From Nymphaea colorata (taxonomy: Eukaryota > Streptophyta > Magnoliopsida > Nymphaeales > Nymphaeaceae): DNA of 64,000 nt. The notes beneath the pieces are model-generated. The model had not been told where the DNA came from. It saw only the letters and a list, made by a program, of their open reading frames with translations, and did not search any database. Below, piece by piece: positions 34,246 to 45,170 of this stretch. A program made the translations under genes and the position numbers. Where the stretch lies: positions 10,838,106-10,902,105 of the forward strand of contig NC_045141.1 in assembly GCF_008831285.2 (NCBI RefSeq). The letters run 5' to 3'. How positions within the stretch are numbered: the stretch's first letter is position 1; every line of letters begins with the position of its first letter.

Positions 34246-34859
34246 ATAAGGGGTGCATGCATAGGAGAGCCACATATTTGCTGGTAAGGGCAGTTGACCT
34301 CACCGGCCTCACAATTTTTCTTAATTTTCATACGGTTGCCTTCAAATGTTGCTTACTTATATATACTAGTGCCTCTTTAGGCATGAAAAATTCTAAAACA
34401 GTGCCTCTCTGTCAAGCGTAAAAATGAACTTATTTTCCTGCTTTTTATCAAATTCATTTACACCACATTTTTTGAAGGTCAACATACCCTTGTAGTTTAT
34501 AAGGTCTCGTTTTCAGCTCATTTTCATATTAAATTCAATGTAGTCCAGCCAGAAGAGAAGCTGCTTCCAAGAGCAAGTACATCATAAGTCTAGTCCCATA
34601 TAAATATGCATTTATGTGAAACAAACAAATAACTGCGATTATGTCCTTTGTTGACTGCCCATTTCTCCAATGAAAGTTATCTAACTGGATGTCATTTTCC
34701 TCTTTGTGGCCCATTTTCTCATAAGCCTGAAAAAAAAAATACCACGTTTGTAGAACCTGCATTTGTCAAATATTGCGTTAAAACTGTTAGATTTGCCAAC
34801 CATAACTTGCTTATTGGATCGAGAACATTTGTTATATTGTAATATGATAGCCCCGAGGG
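34246..34859. other. Intergenic, no gene recognised
   Basis: AT-rich sequence between two MITEs. There are short open frames only. Confidence 0.5.
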
Positions 34860-35322
34860 TAGGGGTGAACAACGAGTCGAGCTACTCGAGCTCGACTTAT
34901 GAACAAGTTCGGGCCGAGTCATTTGCTTAACGAGTCGAGCTCAAGTTCATGCGTCGACTTGTTCAAATAATCGAGATGAGTTCGAGCTCAACACGTAACT
35001 ACCGAGTCGAGCTCGAGCCTTAATCGAGTTTGTCAAGTCTTAATCAAGTCGATATATTCAAACGAGTTTTACGATTTTGTCGAGCCTTAATCGAGTCGAG
35101 CTCGAGCTCAACACGTAACGATGAATATGAATTCTATTCAAAAGAGTGTGTCGACTCTTAATTGAGTCAAGCTTAAGCTCAACACATAATTGTTGAGTTG
35201 AGCTTGAGCTGCTTCCGTCGAGCTATTCTCGAGCTTGAGCCGAGTCGAGCTTGAGGTTTCATTAGTCAAGCCGAGCTCGAGCTGACTAAACTCGGGCTCG
35301 ACACGGCTCGTGTTCGCCCCTA
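34860..35322. mobile_element. CTCGAGCTCG-rich MITE (hAT-like), copy 1
   Basis: The ends are TAGGGGTGAACAACGAG and, reverse-complemented, TAGGGGCGAACACGAG. The interior is dense in CGAGCTCGAGC/GAGTCGAGC palindromic words. The 8 bases outside each end (cccgaggg and tctgaggg) agree at 6 of 8 with two C/T differences. This fits an 8-bp hAT target duplication that has partly decayed. It abuts the SINE at 35326. Confidence 0.7.
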
Positions 35323-35325
35323 TCT

Positions 35326-35545
35326 GAGGGCATAGCTCAACAGGTGAGCTTGGGGCGCATTATGTGGCACATACATAGTTCGACTTGCAGGGGGCAATGT
35401 GCGTGTACCATAGGAGTAGGTCCTATGTGCAAGTTAAAGTATGTGGATATCTCCTCACTTGATGCTGACCCAGCTCTAGACTCTAAGGGCAAGGTGAATG
35501 AGGGGGGCTTCCACTCTCTGTGGGATTAACCTTCCTGCTCACCCT
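35326..35545 (+). mobile_element. tRNA-derived SINE 1
   Basis: A polymerase III A box (TAGCTCAACAGGTGAGC at about 35333) and B box (AGTTCGACTTGC at about 35377) are spaced as in tRNA-derived SINEs. A non-tRNA body follows to about 35530-35580. The layout resembles plant Au-type SINEs. The open frame inside it is not a gene. The 5' edge coincides with the MITE target site. Confidence 0.65.
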
Positions 35546-36660
35546 AAATATGACAATGTAATTTTATTATGTGCCTAACAAGTAGGTATTTCCGATGCCA
35601 TTGTATGCCAATTTAGAGAAAGGAAGAAAAAAGAAGTTATGTTTTTAAAGGATGTGTTTAATGCGTAAAATGTTTAAAACTCATTTGTACATTAAACACC
35701 ATTGCGGCATTTTTTGAGTAAGCACATAATGAAGATCCCACTAGCGTCAACCGAAACACGAAGAGATATGTGCTCATATGTTTATTGTACACTAATAACA
35801 TGAAATATTTGATGAAGTTTGGTCGAATATTTTTCTCAATTTTGTTCTACTCATTTAATCCAAACCATGGCATTGAATTATCATCGTAAATTGAATCAAT
35901 AAAAAAGGAAGCGCTTTACAGATTACTCTTTTACTACACACGAACACAAGAACCCACGTTACAAATGATCTTAGTAACATGATTTCGAATTCAAATGACG
36001 CTGATATCACATCAGAAAAGGTATTTTTTAAAAAAGAAAAAGAAATTTCTCATACTTGTCATAATTGTCCTTGATACATGAGACACATTTTTTGTGTTTC
36101 ACACTAAAAAAAATGAAAGCCTAATAACATAATTCATACAAATCATGTTAGAATATACAAATGAATAATCAGAGAGCTACTACTAATTAACAGAACTCTT
36201 TTTTCATTTTATTTTTAGAGATATCTGCCCAAGCAATATATCGGCAAATTGACCCAAAACAAGAATTTGCATACTTTGACAATAACATCTATTCAGCGAA
36301 TGAGTCTGCTCAACCCAAAGGGTTAAACTGAAAGGAGCATACTCCTACATAATTTTGTAGTCCCTGACATGTCAGAATTTGCCAGACATTACATAAGTTG
36401 GTGAAATTTTGTAAATATATAGCAATTTTAACCTCCAAAAAGAATAAAAAATTCATAGCAAAGATATGTTAGAGCAGCTAAAAAACTTGATGAATATGAA
36501 ATTTAATTTAGCCCTCTTTCCTCCATTTTAACTTTTGTCCGCATGTGATATATCCTTCCTTTTTAAGTAAGTTTTATACAATAGTTCAATTAAACAGCAT
36601 CCTTCACAAAGTAAAGAAATGCATGTATCTAAAAAGTAAACATGTTCACAACAAAGTCAT
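35546..36660. other. Intergenic, no gene recognised
   Basis: AT-rich sequence with no supported coding or repeat structure. Confidence 0.5.
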
Positions 36661-36664
36661 ATGT

Positions 36665-36990
36665 GGATCCGAAATCTGATTTTACAATCCTAATCCGAAT
36701 GCGATCCGAATCTGATTTTTATATTTATTTCCGAACCCGAATCCAAATTTTGAACCAGATTTTGCCAATTTTCAAAATTTAATAGCATTAGATATATGAT
36801 ATTTGTCTAAAAATGAATCTGATCCAAATCCAACCAAATATTTATGTATATCCAAATCCGATCGCATGTCATTTATTAAATCCGAATCCGATCCAATTTC
36901 TTAATCAGATATTAATTTTTTTTCCATATCCAATTTTTTCGGTTTGGTTCGGTCGGATATCCGATTCAAATCGAATATATTGACATCCCA
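36665..36990 (+). repeat. GGATATCCGATTC-type repeat, copy 3
   Basis: This copy is very similar to copy 1: aatccaaattttgaac, gattttgccaattttcaa, then ttggttcggtcggatatcc and the shared right end atattgacatccc. The left end is truncated. Confidence 0.75.
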
Positions 36991-37289
36991 ACTAGCAGTA
37001 AATAACGTCACATGGGTCAAATTGCAGATCTAAGCCTAGTCCATTGTGGGCCAAGCCCCCAACTGCCAACCAGGAACTGGTCCAACCCACCTGCCATCTG
37101 TCAATTTATGTGTAACATTAATACATTGTCATTATTTTCTCCTTTCAACTATTCTGTCCCCAAAACGATTGATGCAGTAGTTGCGGGTGGGGGACAGAGG
37201 TGGCCAGACTCCATTTCAAATGTCGGCGCGTCAACCTCATGTGCTGCAAAAGGAAGGAAGATTATTAGTGTGCAAATTGAAGCGCAGCG

Positions 37290-37423
37290 GAGGTGATGTC
37301 CTAAGGCACAAAATGCTTTGTACCTTATAAAGACAAGAGGTACGGTGGGAGCTTCAGCTCTCCGCCTAGTGGTGGGTTCTCCCCCACTCATCGAAACTAG
37401 ACAATACCAAAAAAAAAAAAAAA
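37290..37423 (+). repeat. Short A-tailed retroposon-like sequence
   Basis: A GC-richer block (ggtgatgtcctaaggcac to cgaaactagacaatacc) ends in a run of 14 A at about 37410-37423 within AT-rich DNA. This resembles a retroposed small RNA or SINE with a poly(A) tail. No A or B box was identified and the family is unknown. Confidence 0.4.
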
Positions 37424-39574
37424 TCCATCTTATAAGAGGTGCATGCCTTGCTTGTGCTTGCAACTGAATCAAGCCCTGGCCTACATATGCAAAAGAAAAC
37501 AGTGGGAGATCCAGCAATTGCAATTGGAAGCATCCTGTTAGCTCCAAAAATGAAAATTTATAGAGATGAAACAGGAAAATTCCTTATAATATCAGCATAT
37601 GCCAACCATCCCAAATTGATTATAATTGCATGCCAAGTTTTCTTTTTGCTAAAAAAAAAAATACTTTGCCGATACTAAAAGATATTCTGGCAGGCCAATG
37701 GAAAAAAATATATGAACCAACAAATGCAGAAGCAGGAGAAACTCTATTAGCTTAAAAAATTCATGGAATTTATTAAGTCCAATATAGTAGGTTTCAGACC
37801 TATCAACTGAGCACCAATATAAGAGAATATGCCGTGAGCCTTCAACCAATTGATGCTTTGCATCTTATAAAATTAGAGCCATAGAAAACTAGCATCCATA
37901 TGTAAAGACCTAACATGCGACCCACCACACATTTCTCAACCTATATATATTCACCAGCAAGATCACAGATAACAGATGCAATTTAAACTGGCAGAAAAGT
38001 TTAGCAAGCAATTTCAGTGGTTACAGTGAAATATTTGCACCCTTATTTCTTAACGTAGAAGATAAACTATAATGAAAAGTTACAGTTCAATGATCTTGGA
38101 AGGTAGAAGAAGGAGTTGGTTGAATCTTGTTTCATCTCACCTGAAATATGAACTGTCAAATTTCAGAGGCTCTTTATTCCAGGCTCCTTTTAAACCTAGA
38201 TCTCTCTAGATGTGCTCGTCCCTATTTGATGGTTTCAGTTATCGCATATTTATGCATGAGAAGGGGCAGTTTTAGTCATGACAAGCTGTGACCTCCTTAG
38301 AGTGCTGCACTATTGTTGTCTCTTGATCCTACCATGTAAACGACATCGTTCATATGTGGTGTTTCGAAGCTCAAAACTTGCCAACGATACTAAAAAAACC
38401 TATAATTCCCATCAATTTATATTGCTAACTAAAAGAATTCTGAGACTCACTATGTACTATTTTAGATCAGCAACTGCTGAAGCTACATCAAAACTGGCTA
38501 GATAATCTTCATTCCACTATCTATTGTGTTATCTTCATAAAAGATAACCAAAGTTCTTTTTGAATTTAATAACATAAAGCTGACAGACCCTTTTGAATTT
38601 AATAATAGCCACTATATTAGCCTGTGGTTCATGAATTGGTATTCTGCGATCATTTCTTTTTGTAGTGATGCACTTTGTGGGCATGACCGAAAATAAGCTT
38701 CCTTTGGGGGTGTTCAACATTGAGAGCACCAAGTTAGTGTTTCATGAATCTATCTTAAAGATTGTGACAAATTCATTGAACACTTGTTCAAATGTTCCAT
38801 GAATCTATCCAATCTTTAGAATAGATTCATAAAACCCTCACTCAATATTCATAATACCAAACTGCCCTTTCTTGTTTTACTCCATCAATGTTTTGGAAAG
38901 GGAAATCCCTTGATTCCAAAGTAATTAACTCATGCCCCTTTCTATTTCCCTTCATTATGCTCCATTTATTTTAGGTTAGTTGAAAGGACTTGCATGTTTG
39001 AATATAGTTACATACTTTCCCATATGGAAAAGCATATGATACCCTGCCATTTTGAACTATTTGACAGATTAATTATTCTAGTGTCAAGCGAAGAAGCGAA
39101 GTGCCTGATTAATATAAAGGCAACTGCCAGTTCAAGCAATGGCAAATAAAACTTTTCACAGACTTGCAAAAATGCATACCCTAGTCATAGGCTACGGACA
39201 TGTGTGTATTATAATAGAGATAAGGACTAGCACTAAACAAAGTGCCTAAACAAAGTGCCTAGAATGCCAAAGGTATATTGAATATGATAAAAAGGAAAAA
39301 GCAAGAACCGGAATGCACTTCATACGTAAAATTGCTTCTAGAACATAGGTGAATTATATGTATGATGCCATTATCGAAGCTTGAGCAGTATAACACGTGT
39401 TTCTTTATTAAAAGATGCCAAGATGCCAGACGTTATAAAAAACGGACCTCCCCCATACGCACAAATTGCTGCACTGAATTATAGAATATTCTGACATCTC
39501 TTTGGAGAGCATGACAGAGTGCACACATAATGGGGATCAACTTTTCTTTCTCCCCGCGTATGAACAAGATTAAT
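37424..39574. other. Intergenic; MITE relic near 38690-38880
   Basis: No gene was recognised. At about 38695-38880 the segment gggggtgttcaacattgaga to taccaaactgccc contains catgaatctatcc and gatagattcat arms. This matches the Tourist-like family at 41045 and 46085. Confidence 0.5.
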
Positions 39575-40169
39575 AGACTTAGCTTCTAACCCAATGCATA
39601 AAGACGCCAGGGAGAGTTGATTTGAGAGGATATAATACCAATGGAATTCAAACTAGAGCTGCACAATAAGCCGAGCCAACTCGGATTCGACTCGAACTCG
39701 CTCAAAAAAACTCGACTCGTTTATAAATGACCCGGCTTCGAGCTTATAAAGATAATTGAACTCGACTCATTTATACTAGACTCGACTCGCAAACCGGTAC
39801 TCTATATAATATTGTCAAAACCGGTTTCACAAGTTACACGAGTTAAACGAGTTAACTCTTAAGTTATTCGAGTTAATGCTTATACAAGGTAACGCTAAAC
39901 GAGTTAAATAGGTTAAACAAGTCGAGCTCGAGCTCAATTTTATGTAGTCCAGTCGAGCTCGAGCTAAATTTTGTGCAGTCCAGTCGAGCTTGCTATAAAG
40001 AGCTCGACTCGAGTTCGAGGCAAGCTCGAGCTCGAGTTTTTTGAGCTGAGCTGGAGCTTGGGCTCAAGCTGGCCAAGTTGGGCTCGACTCGGCTCGTGTG
40101 CAGCCCTAATTCGAATCATCACCCTTCTAGTTAAGAGTCAAGGCTTGCTCCACTAGGCCAACCGTTGGG
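39575..40169 (-). mobile_element. tRNA-derived SINE 3, split by a MITE in its B box
   Basis: On the minus strand the 5' part reads TTGGCCTAGTGGAGCAAGCC (A box, about 40160) and GATGATTCGAAT (B box, 40120-40109). The MITE at 39654-40108 then interrupts. The SINE resumes as GTTTGAATTCCATTGG from 39653. The B box (GATTCGAATTCC) lies exactly across the insertion point. The body continues to about 39575. This is inferred from the box sequences and the duplicated target. Confidence 0.65.
39654..40108. mobile_element. CTCGAGCTCG-rich MITE (hAT-like), copy 2
   Basis: The ends are TAGAGCTGCACAATAAGC and, reverse-complemented, TAGGGCTGCACACGAGC. The 8-bp flanks ATTCAAAC (39646-39653) and ATTCGAAT (40109-40116) match at 6 of 8 positions with two transitions. 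This is the expected decay of an 8-bp hAT duplication. The interior is rich in GAGCTCGAGCTCG words that fold on themselves. Confidence 0.75.
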
Positions 40170-40588
40170 TTTTCTTTGCATTGAACTTGTTTTTTTATTA
40201 TATATCCAGAAATGCAAGTGTTGATGATTTGTTTAATACCAATGATATCTAATTGGGAATATTGACCACTATTGAGACAGATAGATATCTGTCCAACTTA
40301 TATATTCAGGTTTGGATCCTGTCACATCCAATCTGTCCTAGCTAGTTTTATCTTGGTTTATCTAATAGTAAATAAACCCCACTTCTCTTAGTAAGATACC
40401 ACAGGATGCAAGGATACGGAAATGATTTCTATCTTGGGCAGTTGATTATATTGGTAGTTTTGCGATAATTGAATCAGAAGGCCCAAACCAGATCCCAACC
40501 TATTTGCAGTTCAGTTGTGGCATTATGGATTCTATCTCATATTAGATCGATGTTCTTTTGAGATTGAGTTCTAAGGACTTATTTCACA
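40170..40588. other. Intergenic, no gene recognised
   Basis: There is no supported feature here. Confidence 0.5.
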
Positions 40589-40596
40589 ATTAAAAC

Positions 40597-40901
40597 CATA
40601 GTCACAAATAACGTTTTAGAGTTTTAAACGGTAAAGTTTTTTTTGAGTATAATAGACTTGAAAAATACGAAAAAAAGAAAAAATGGTATTTCAAAAAAAA
40701 AACTAAAAATAGAGAAAAATAAAATAAGTGAAAAAATAATAACACAAACATCAAAAGATAAGTAAACTTGTAACAAATAAAAAATAAAAAAAGAAACTGT
40801 TTGACATTAAAAATGAAAAAGTAAAAAAAAAACACAAAAAATGCGTTAAAAACAGTTTTTCTTTGCGTTTTTTTTTAAATCACGCGTTTTTTATGACTAT
40901 G
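40597..40901. mobile_element. hAT-type MITE with perfect 8-bp target duplication
   Basis: The 305-bp element has ends CATAGTCACAAATAACG and, reverse-complemented, CATAGTCATAAAAAACGCG. It is flanked by perfect ATTAAAAC repeats (40589-40596 and 40902-40909). The interior is nearly pure A-rich on the plus strand. The open frame on the minus strand inside it is low-complexity Phe/Leu and is not a gene. Confidence 0.88.
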
Positions 40902-41554
40902 ATTAAAACAATTACAAATTGTTCCATGAATTTATCCAAAAGTTGGGGCATATTCATAAAACATGTTTTAAGGTGTTTCACCAATCAGCCATAAAATTTG
41001 TGCCATATTCATAGAAATAGAAATAGGTACTTACTTTGTCGAGGAGCCAAAAGTTTGTTTGGAGGCAATGACACTTCATGATTGTCTCGTGAATCTATTT
41101 CAAAGTTGGGATAGATGCATGAAACATGTAATCACCCCAAAATGGTAAAAAACGCTACTCTTTTACCAAAACACAAAATCCAATTTTTGGATCTAAATTG
41201 GATCCAAAGCCCAAGTTTACATCTAAATCAAACATTTCAAACCCAAAATTTGAAATTAAATTCAAAATGACAAAATTTCAGCGTCGCGCATGCACGGACC
41301 TTCCTTTTGCTTTAAGAACTCATTTCTCAAGCCAAAACGTGTTTTAAACCCAAGTTGCATGCTCGAACGAGTCAACAACCGACTGAACCAAAATCATATT
41401 TGGAGCGACTTCGGAGTCGCTCAAAATAGAGCCGACCACCCATTTGAAACAAAAAAACAGTTTTTACATATTTATAAAAAAAAAGAGGATTTTAGGCTCA
41501 TTTTAATTTGTTTTATCTCACTTTAATCTCATTTAATTTAAAAAAAAAAATTTG

Positions 41555-41760
41555 CCCGTCGCAAAACGCGTGCGCACGCACTCGGGAGGGCAACACGCTA
41601 TCACGTGCGACCGCTCGACAGCATGTCGCGCTCTCACGTGCCACGTTCATGCAAGAGGGCAACGCGCTGTCGCGCGCAACCGCGTGATTGCATGCGCGGT
41701 CTCACGCGCAGGCACTGCTGAGCAGCCTTTCGGGGTCTGCCTAGTGCGTAGGCGCCATTT
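41555..41760 (+). repeat. CpG-dense block in LTR 2
   Basis: This block is built of CGCGTGCGCACG-, TCACGTGC- and GTCGCGCGC-like words, in contrast to the CpG-poor GGCC block at the same position in LTRs 1 and 3. Two partially similar halves (gagggcaacacgctatc and gagggcaacgcgctgtc, about 79 bp apart) suggest an internal duplication. Confidence 0.7.
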
Positions 41761-41950
41761 TTTTTCCGAAAATTGATCGTTAGAGGGCATTTTTGAACAT
41801 TTTTTAAGGGCATTAGCCCTACCTACACCCAAAAAATGGATTTTCAGGCCTAATAGCCAATCATACTTAAGCAAAACCTATTCAAAATTGTTTGAAAATG
41901 TTGTAAAAATCCAAAAAAATTGAATTTTGAGTTTTGGCTCCAAAACTATC

Positions 41951-41958
41951 TATAAATA
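41951..41958 (+). promoter_or_regulatory. TATA box of LTR 2
   Basis: TATAAATA is followed by CCTCATTTTCTCTCTC, matching the arrangement in LTR 1. This is inferred by homology. Confidence 0.65.
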
Positions 41959-42269
41959 CCTCATTTTCTCTCTCTTGGGTGAATAGTTAGCCCTTGGAGA
42001 AGCTTTAGTGCATTCTCACTTGAGGACTTAGAGTTTGTAGCTCTCTTCATCCATTTCCCTCTTCTTCTTTCTTTTCATTTCTCTCTTCTTCTCCTACTTG
42101 GAGCAACATTCATCAAGGTACAACTCTTCAAGGGGGCACCAAAATCTCTTAGAGGTGTCTTCTTCATCATCTTGGAGCTCCATTCAAGGTAAATCTAAGA
42201 TCATACAAGCAAGGGTGGTCATTTCCCCCTCAAATCGTACTCTTAAGAAGTATGTAACCAACATCTCAC

Positions 42270-42800
42270 TGCATTCTTTTTATTTTCTTCTCTTCATCAT
42301 CTCTCCATGGCCATACAAGATAGCTCTAAAATCTCTATTTTAGAATCAATAGGTTATTTTTGAGTGCACCGGGAGCATGAGAATGTGAAGTGATATTTCA
42401 TTTTATGATTGAATCACGCTATCTCTTTTCTTGAATATAGTTTTGTTTTGCTTCTCCTATTTTCCTCTCCTCTTCATCTCCTCATGGCCATATGAGATAG
42501 CTCTCAATCTCAATTTTAAAGTCAAGAAGCTATGGTCGAATGCATCGAGAGCATGAGAGGAGATATTATTTCATTTTTTGATTGCTTCATGTTTTATATT
42601 TTCTTGAATGTAGTCTTATTGTGATGTTTTTTTTTTCTCTCTTCTTCATTTCCCCATGGTCATATGAGATAGCTCTCAATCTCTATTTTAGAGTCAAAAG
42701 GCAATGCTCGAGTGCACCGAGAGCATGAGAAAATGAGACAATATTTCATTTTATGATTGAATCATGTTTTCTCACTTTTCTTGAATATTGCTTTAAGATA
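42270..42800 (+). repeat. Three tandem copies of a ~175-bp unit in LTR 2
   Basis: The landmark catggccatat/catggtcatat followed by agatagctct recurs at 42306, 42483 and 42655 (periods 177 and 172 bp). Each copy continues with agtgcaccgagagcatgag- and tttcattttatgattga-like text. Copies have diverged, so the expansion is old. LTR 1 has no comparable array. Confidence 0.85.
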
Positions 42801-44456
42801 TTATCCATGCATAGTTATCTATATGTGAATGCACGGTGAGAATGAAAGTATGGTTTGAAGACTCTTTATTTTCATGTTGATTTTTGAGGTTGAGGCTTGT
42901 CCAACCTGAGAAAAACTCTCACGAATATGTACATGTTAATATTCTTTTGCATGTCATCTTGCGTTAGTTTCATTTCTAATCATCCTATTACGACCCTAAT
43001 AAGCATCTTATCGTGTGGTTTAGTTTTCTTCAATACCCAATGGTGGAAGAAACATATTCTCTTGTAACAAACTAAGTAACTATGTTTTATATTCATATGC
43101 TAAAAATATTTGAAATCATGTTTTTCAAAATATTTTCGACAAACCCTTTTTAATATGGCTTTGGAGACTTAGCTTGGACTCTTATATGAGTTCAAGCTCC
43201 CCTTCAATGTACATCAAACTTGAAGTCGGTTATTTTTCATTTCTTGATTTTTAATCTCATGAAGATATGTATGTATATACATGTTATATACATATATATG
43301 CACATGATGATTTTCTTCAATCTCTCTGTCTACGTTTCCATATTTTACAAATTTTCATACATACATGAATATACGTGTATATATGTTCTATTTTCTATCT
43401 CTTGAATCTTTTATTTCTCTTTTCAAGACAAATATCTTCTCTTACAAATTTTCTTATACATACACATATAAGCATCTATATGTATTTCTCTTTTCCTCTA
43501 AAAATCTCTCTTCCTATTCAAATCAATATTTTTTTTATAAATTTTCATATATGTACATATGTGATGGCATGTACACGTATATGTACATCATTTTCTATCT
43601 CTCTTTCTCTTTCTCTTTCTTTTTATGAGAGTATTTCATCTTTTCTATTCTTTTTAACATTTTTCTCTCATGATCTTTTTATTTACCGACTTCATCAAGA
43701 CCAAAAATCAAGTAATGACCCAATATTGGATTCATGCTTGATAGTCTACAACTTCATTCCATTTTTAAAAACTTTTTCTTCTTATATATGATAGTTATCA
43801 AAACAAGAATCTTAAAATGGTAGGAATGAATGATTTTCCTTTCCAATTATATAAGATCAATGCATTCATGCATTCACACTCACTTGACACCATAAATGAT
43901 CACAAGCATCTCTCCAAAAGAAATTAAGCAAGAAGAGATGAAACTCTAACTAGGTAGTAACGAGCAAAATCTCAAACCTACTTAAAGTCTTAAGGGAACA
44001 CTAAAATGACTTCAAAAATGATTTCTCAAGTCTTCCAAATGATATTTCTCAATTCTAGTTTTCTCCAAAATGTTTCACATTCTCAAGTAATTCTTCAAGA
44101 ATTTTTTCAAAAGTTTGAAACATCAAATTTTCAACATTTTTCTCAAACACAACATCGCATTTAGAATCACAATGATGTCCAAGCCAAAATGAAGTGCATC
44201 AATAATAAATATATCCCTTGGATTGATTACCTCCAGTAAAGGCGTCGGGAACGGTCGATCATCGTATCGACGGGCAAGTCCCTTTCTTTCTCATTTTCAA
44301 AACAAAACTCATTTTTCTAAAGCATTCCAAAACCAAAAATAAAAATGTTGGGGAGGCGAACAAAACACTAAAACTATTGTCTTATGAAACTGCCTTAATC
44401 TTGAAGATAAATTTACAAAACACTCAGAAAGTATTTCTAATGCTAAATGGCCCTTT

Positions 44457-44914
44457 GAGTTCCAGGTACCTCGGACATCTATAGTGCCATGGAGATGTGC
44501 AGTTTGTCGGTTCAACCTGAGCTACTAATAATTGATGCCCCTATGTAGGAGCTGCGATGGGCGAGACTGGGCAATCAATTGATGTAGTGATCATTGCACA
44601 ACCGGTCAACAACATTGCCAACTTGAATTAATGGACTACAACTTTTTCGGGTCAGTTCTTTGATTACGTGCATCATTTATTAATATAAACATGCAAATAT
44701 ATGTGCGCACACATTATGTTACTATTAGATCTGCTTCAAAAAATTTGACCTTCTACATAAACACCAATTGTTACTCTCTTGTCGCAATCTCTTCTCAGCA
44801 TGAAATGCAAGATCAGCAGCTCACACAATTGCTTATCCTAAATTTTTTGGATTCGAAATTGGTCCTTTTGATGAGCCTGTGCCTTGGCATTTCATTGCCT
44901 CTGATCTAAGACTC
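44457..44914. other. Intergenic, no gene recognised
   Basis: There is no supported feature between the MITE remnant and the Tourist-like MITE. Confidence 0.5.
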
Positions 44915-44917
44915 TTA

Positions 44918-45167
44918 AGGGGCATTTGATAGCCCTGGTTTTGAGATCCAAGGCTGATGTAAATTCCCATTTATGTGGGATCCACAATGTAAATGAACAC
45001 TGGATTTTTCAACTATGTGAAAAGATGATTTGAGATGCTCAATTTGTAGTCAAAACCACGTTCTTGAGGTTGGATGGGAGAGGGTGTGACCTCATATCTA
45101 AGGATTTATGATTCTCAATTATTTAAAATCACTTTAGATCTCAGATTCAAAACTATCAAACACCCCC
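44918..45167. mobile_element. Tourist-like MITE (PIF/Harbinger)
   Basis: The 250-bp element has ends AGGGGCATTTGATAGCC and, reverse-complemented, GGGGGTGTTTGATAGTTTTG. TTA flanks both sides (44915-44917 and 45168-45170), the TWA duplication of PIF/Harbinger. The TTTGATAG termini resemble those of the large element at 14510-17490. Confidence 0.78.
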
Positions 45168-45170
45168 TTA

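Larger units (their letters stand above)
41127..44362 (+). mobile_element. Giant solo LTR 2 (3236 bp, Gypsy-type)
   Basis: It starts TGTAATCACCCCAAAA and ends GGGGAGGCGAACA. A perfect 5-bp duplication AAACA lies on both sides (41122-41126 and 44363-44367). The order of blocks parallels LTR 1: AT-rich 5' part, GC-rich block, TATAAATACC at 41951, pyrimidine-rich stretch, GAGGTTGAGGCTTGTCCAACC at about 42888, and a terminal CATTCCAAAACC block. It lacks coding sequence. Sequence identity to LTR 1 is limited to short conserved blocks, so it belongs to a related subfamily. Confidence 0.88.
41045..44456. mobile_element. Tourist-like MITE interrupted by solo LTR 2
   Basis: The left part, 41045-41126, reads gtttggaggcaatgacac and gtgaatctatttcaaagttg. 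The right part, 44368-44456, reads cactcagaaagtatttcta and atgctaaatggccc. Together they match the MITE at 46085-46250 in layout. The intervening 41127-44362 is the LTR, with its duplicated target AAACA. Exact MITE ends are uncertain. Confidence 0.55.

Noticed and set aside
37149-37547. 132-codon minus-strand frame
   Set aside because: It crosses the A-tailed retroposon-like block, and the frame includes the poly(A) as poly-Phe.
40109-40169. tRNA gene suggested by A and B box sequences
   Set aside because: The boxes are pol III promoters of a SINE. No cloverleaf with an anticodon arm and acceptor stem can be drawn.
40602-40835. Hydrophobic 77-codon frame
   Set aside because: Low-complexity T-rich strand of a hAT MITE.
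43220-43791. Overlapping Tyr/Ile/Phe-rich frames
   Set aside because: They lie in AT- and pyrimidine-rich LTR 2 sequence with no domain.
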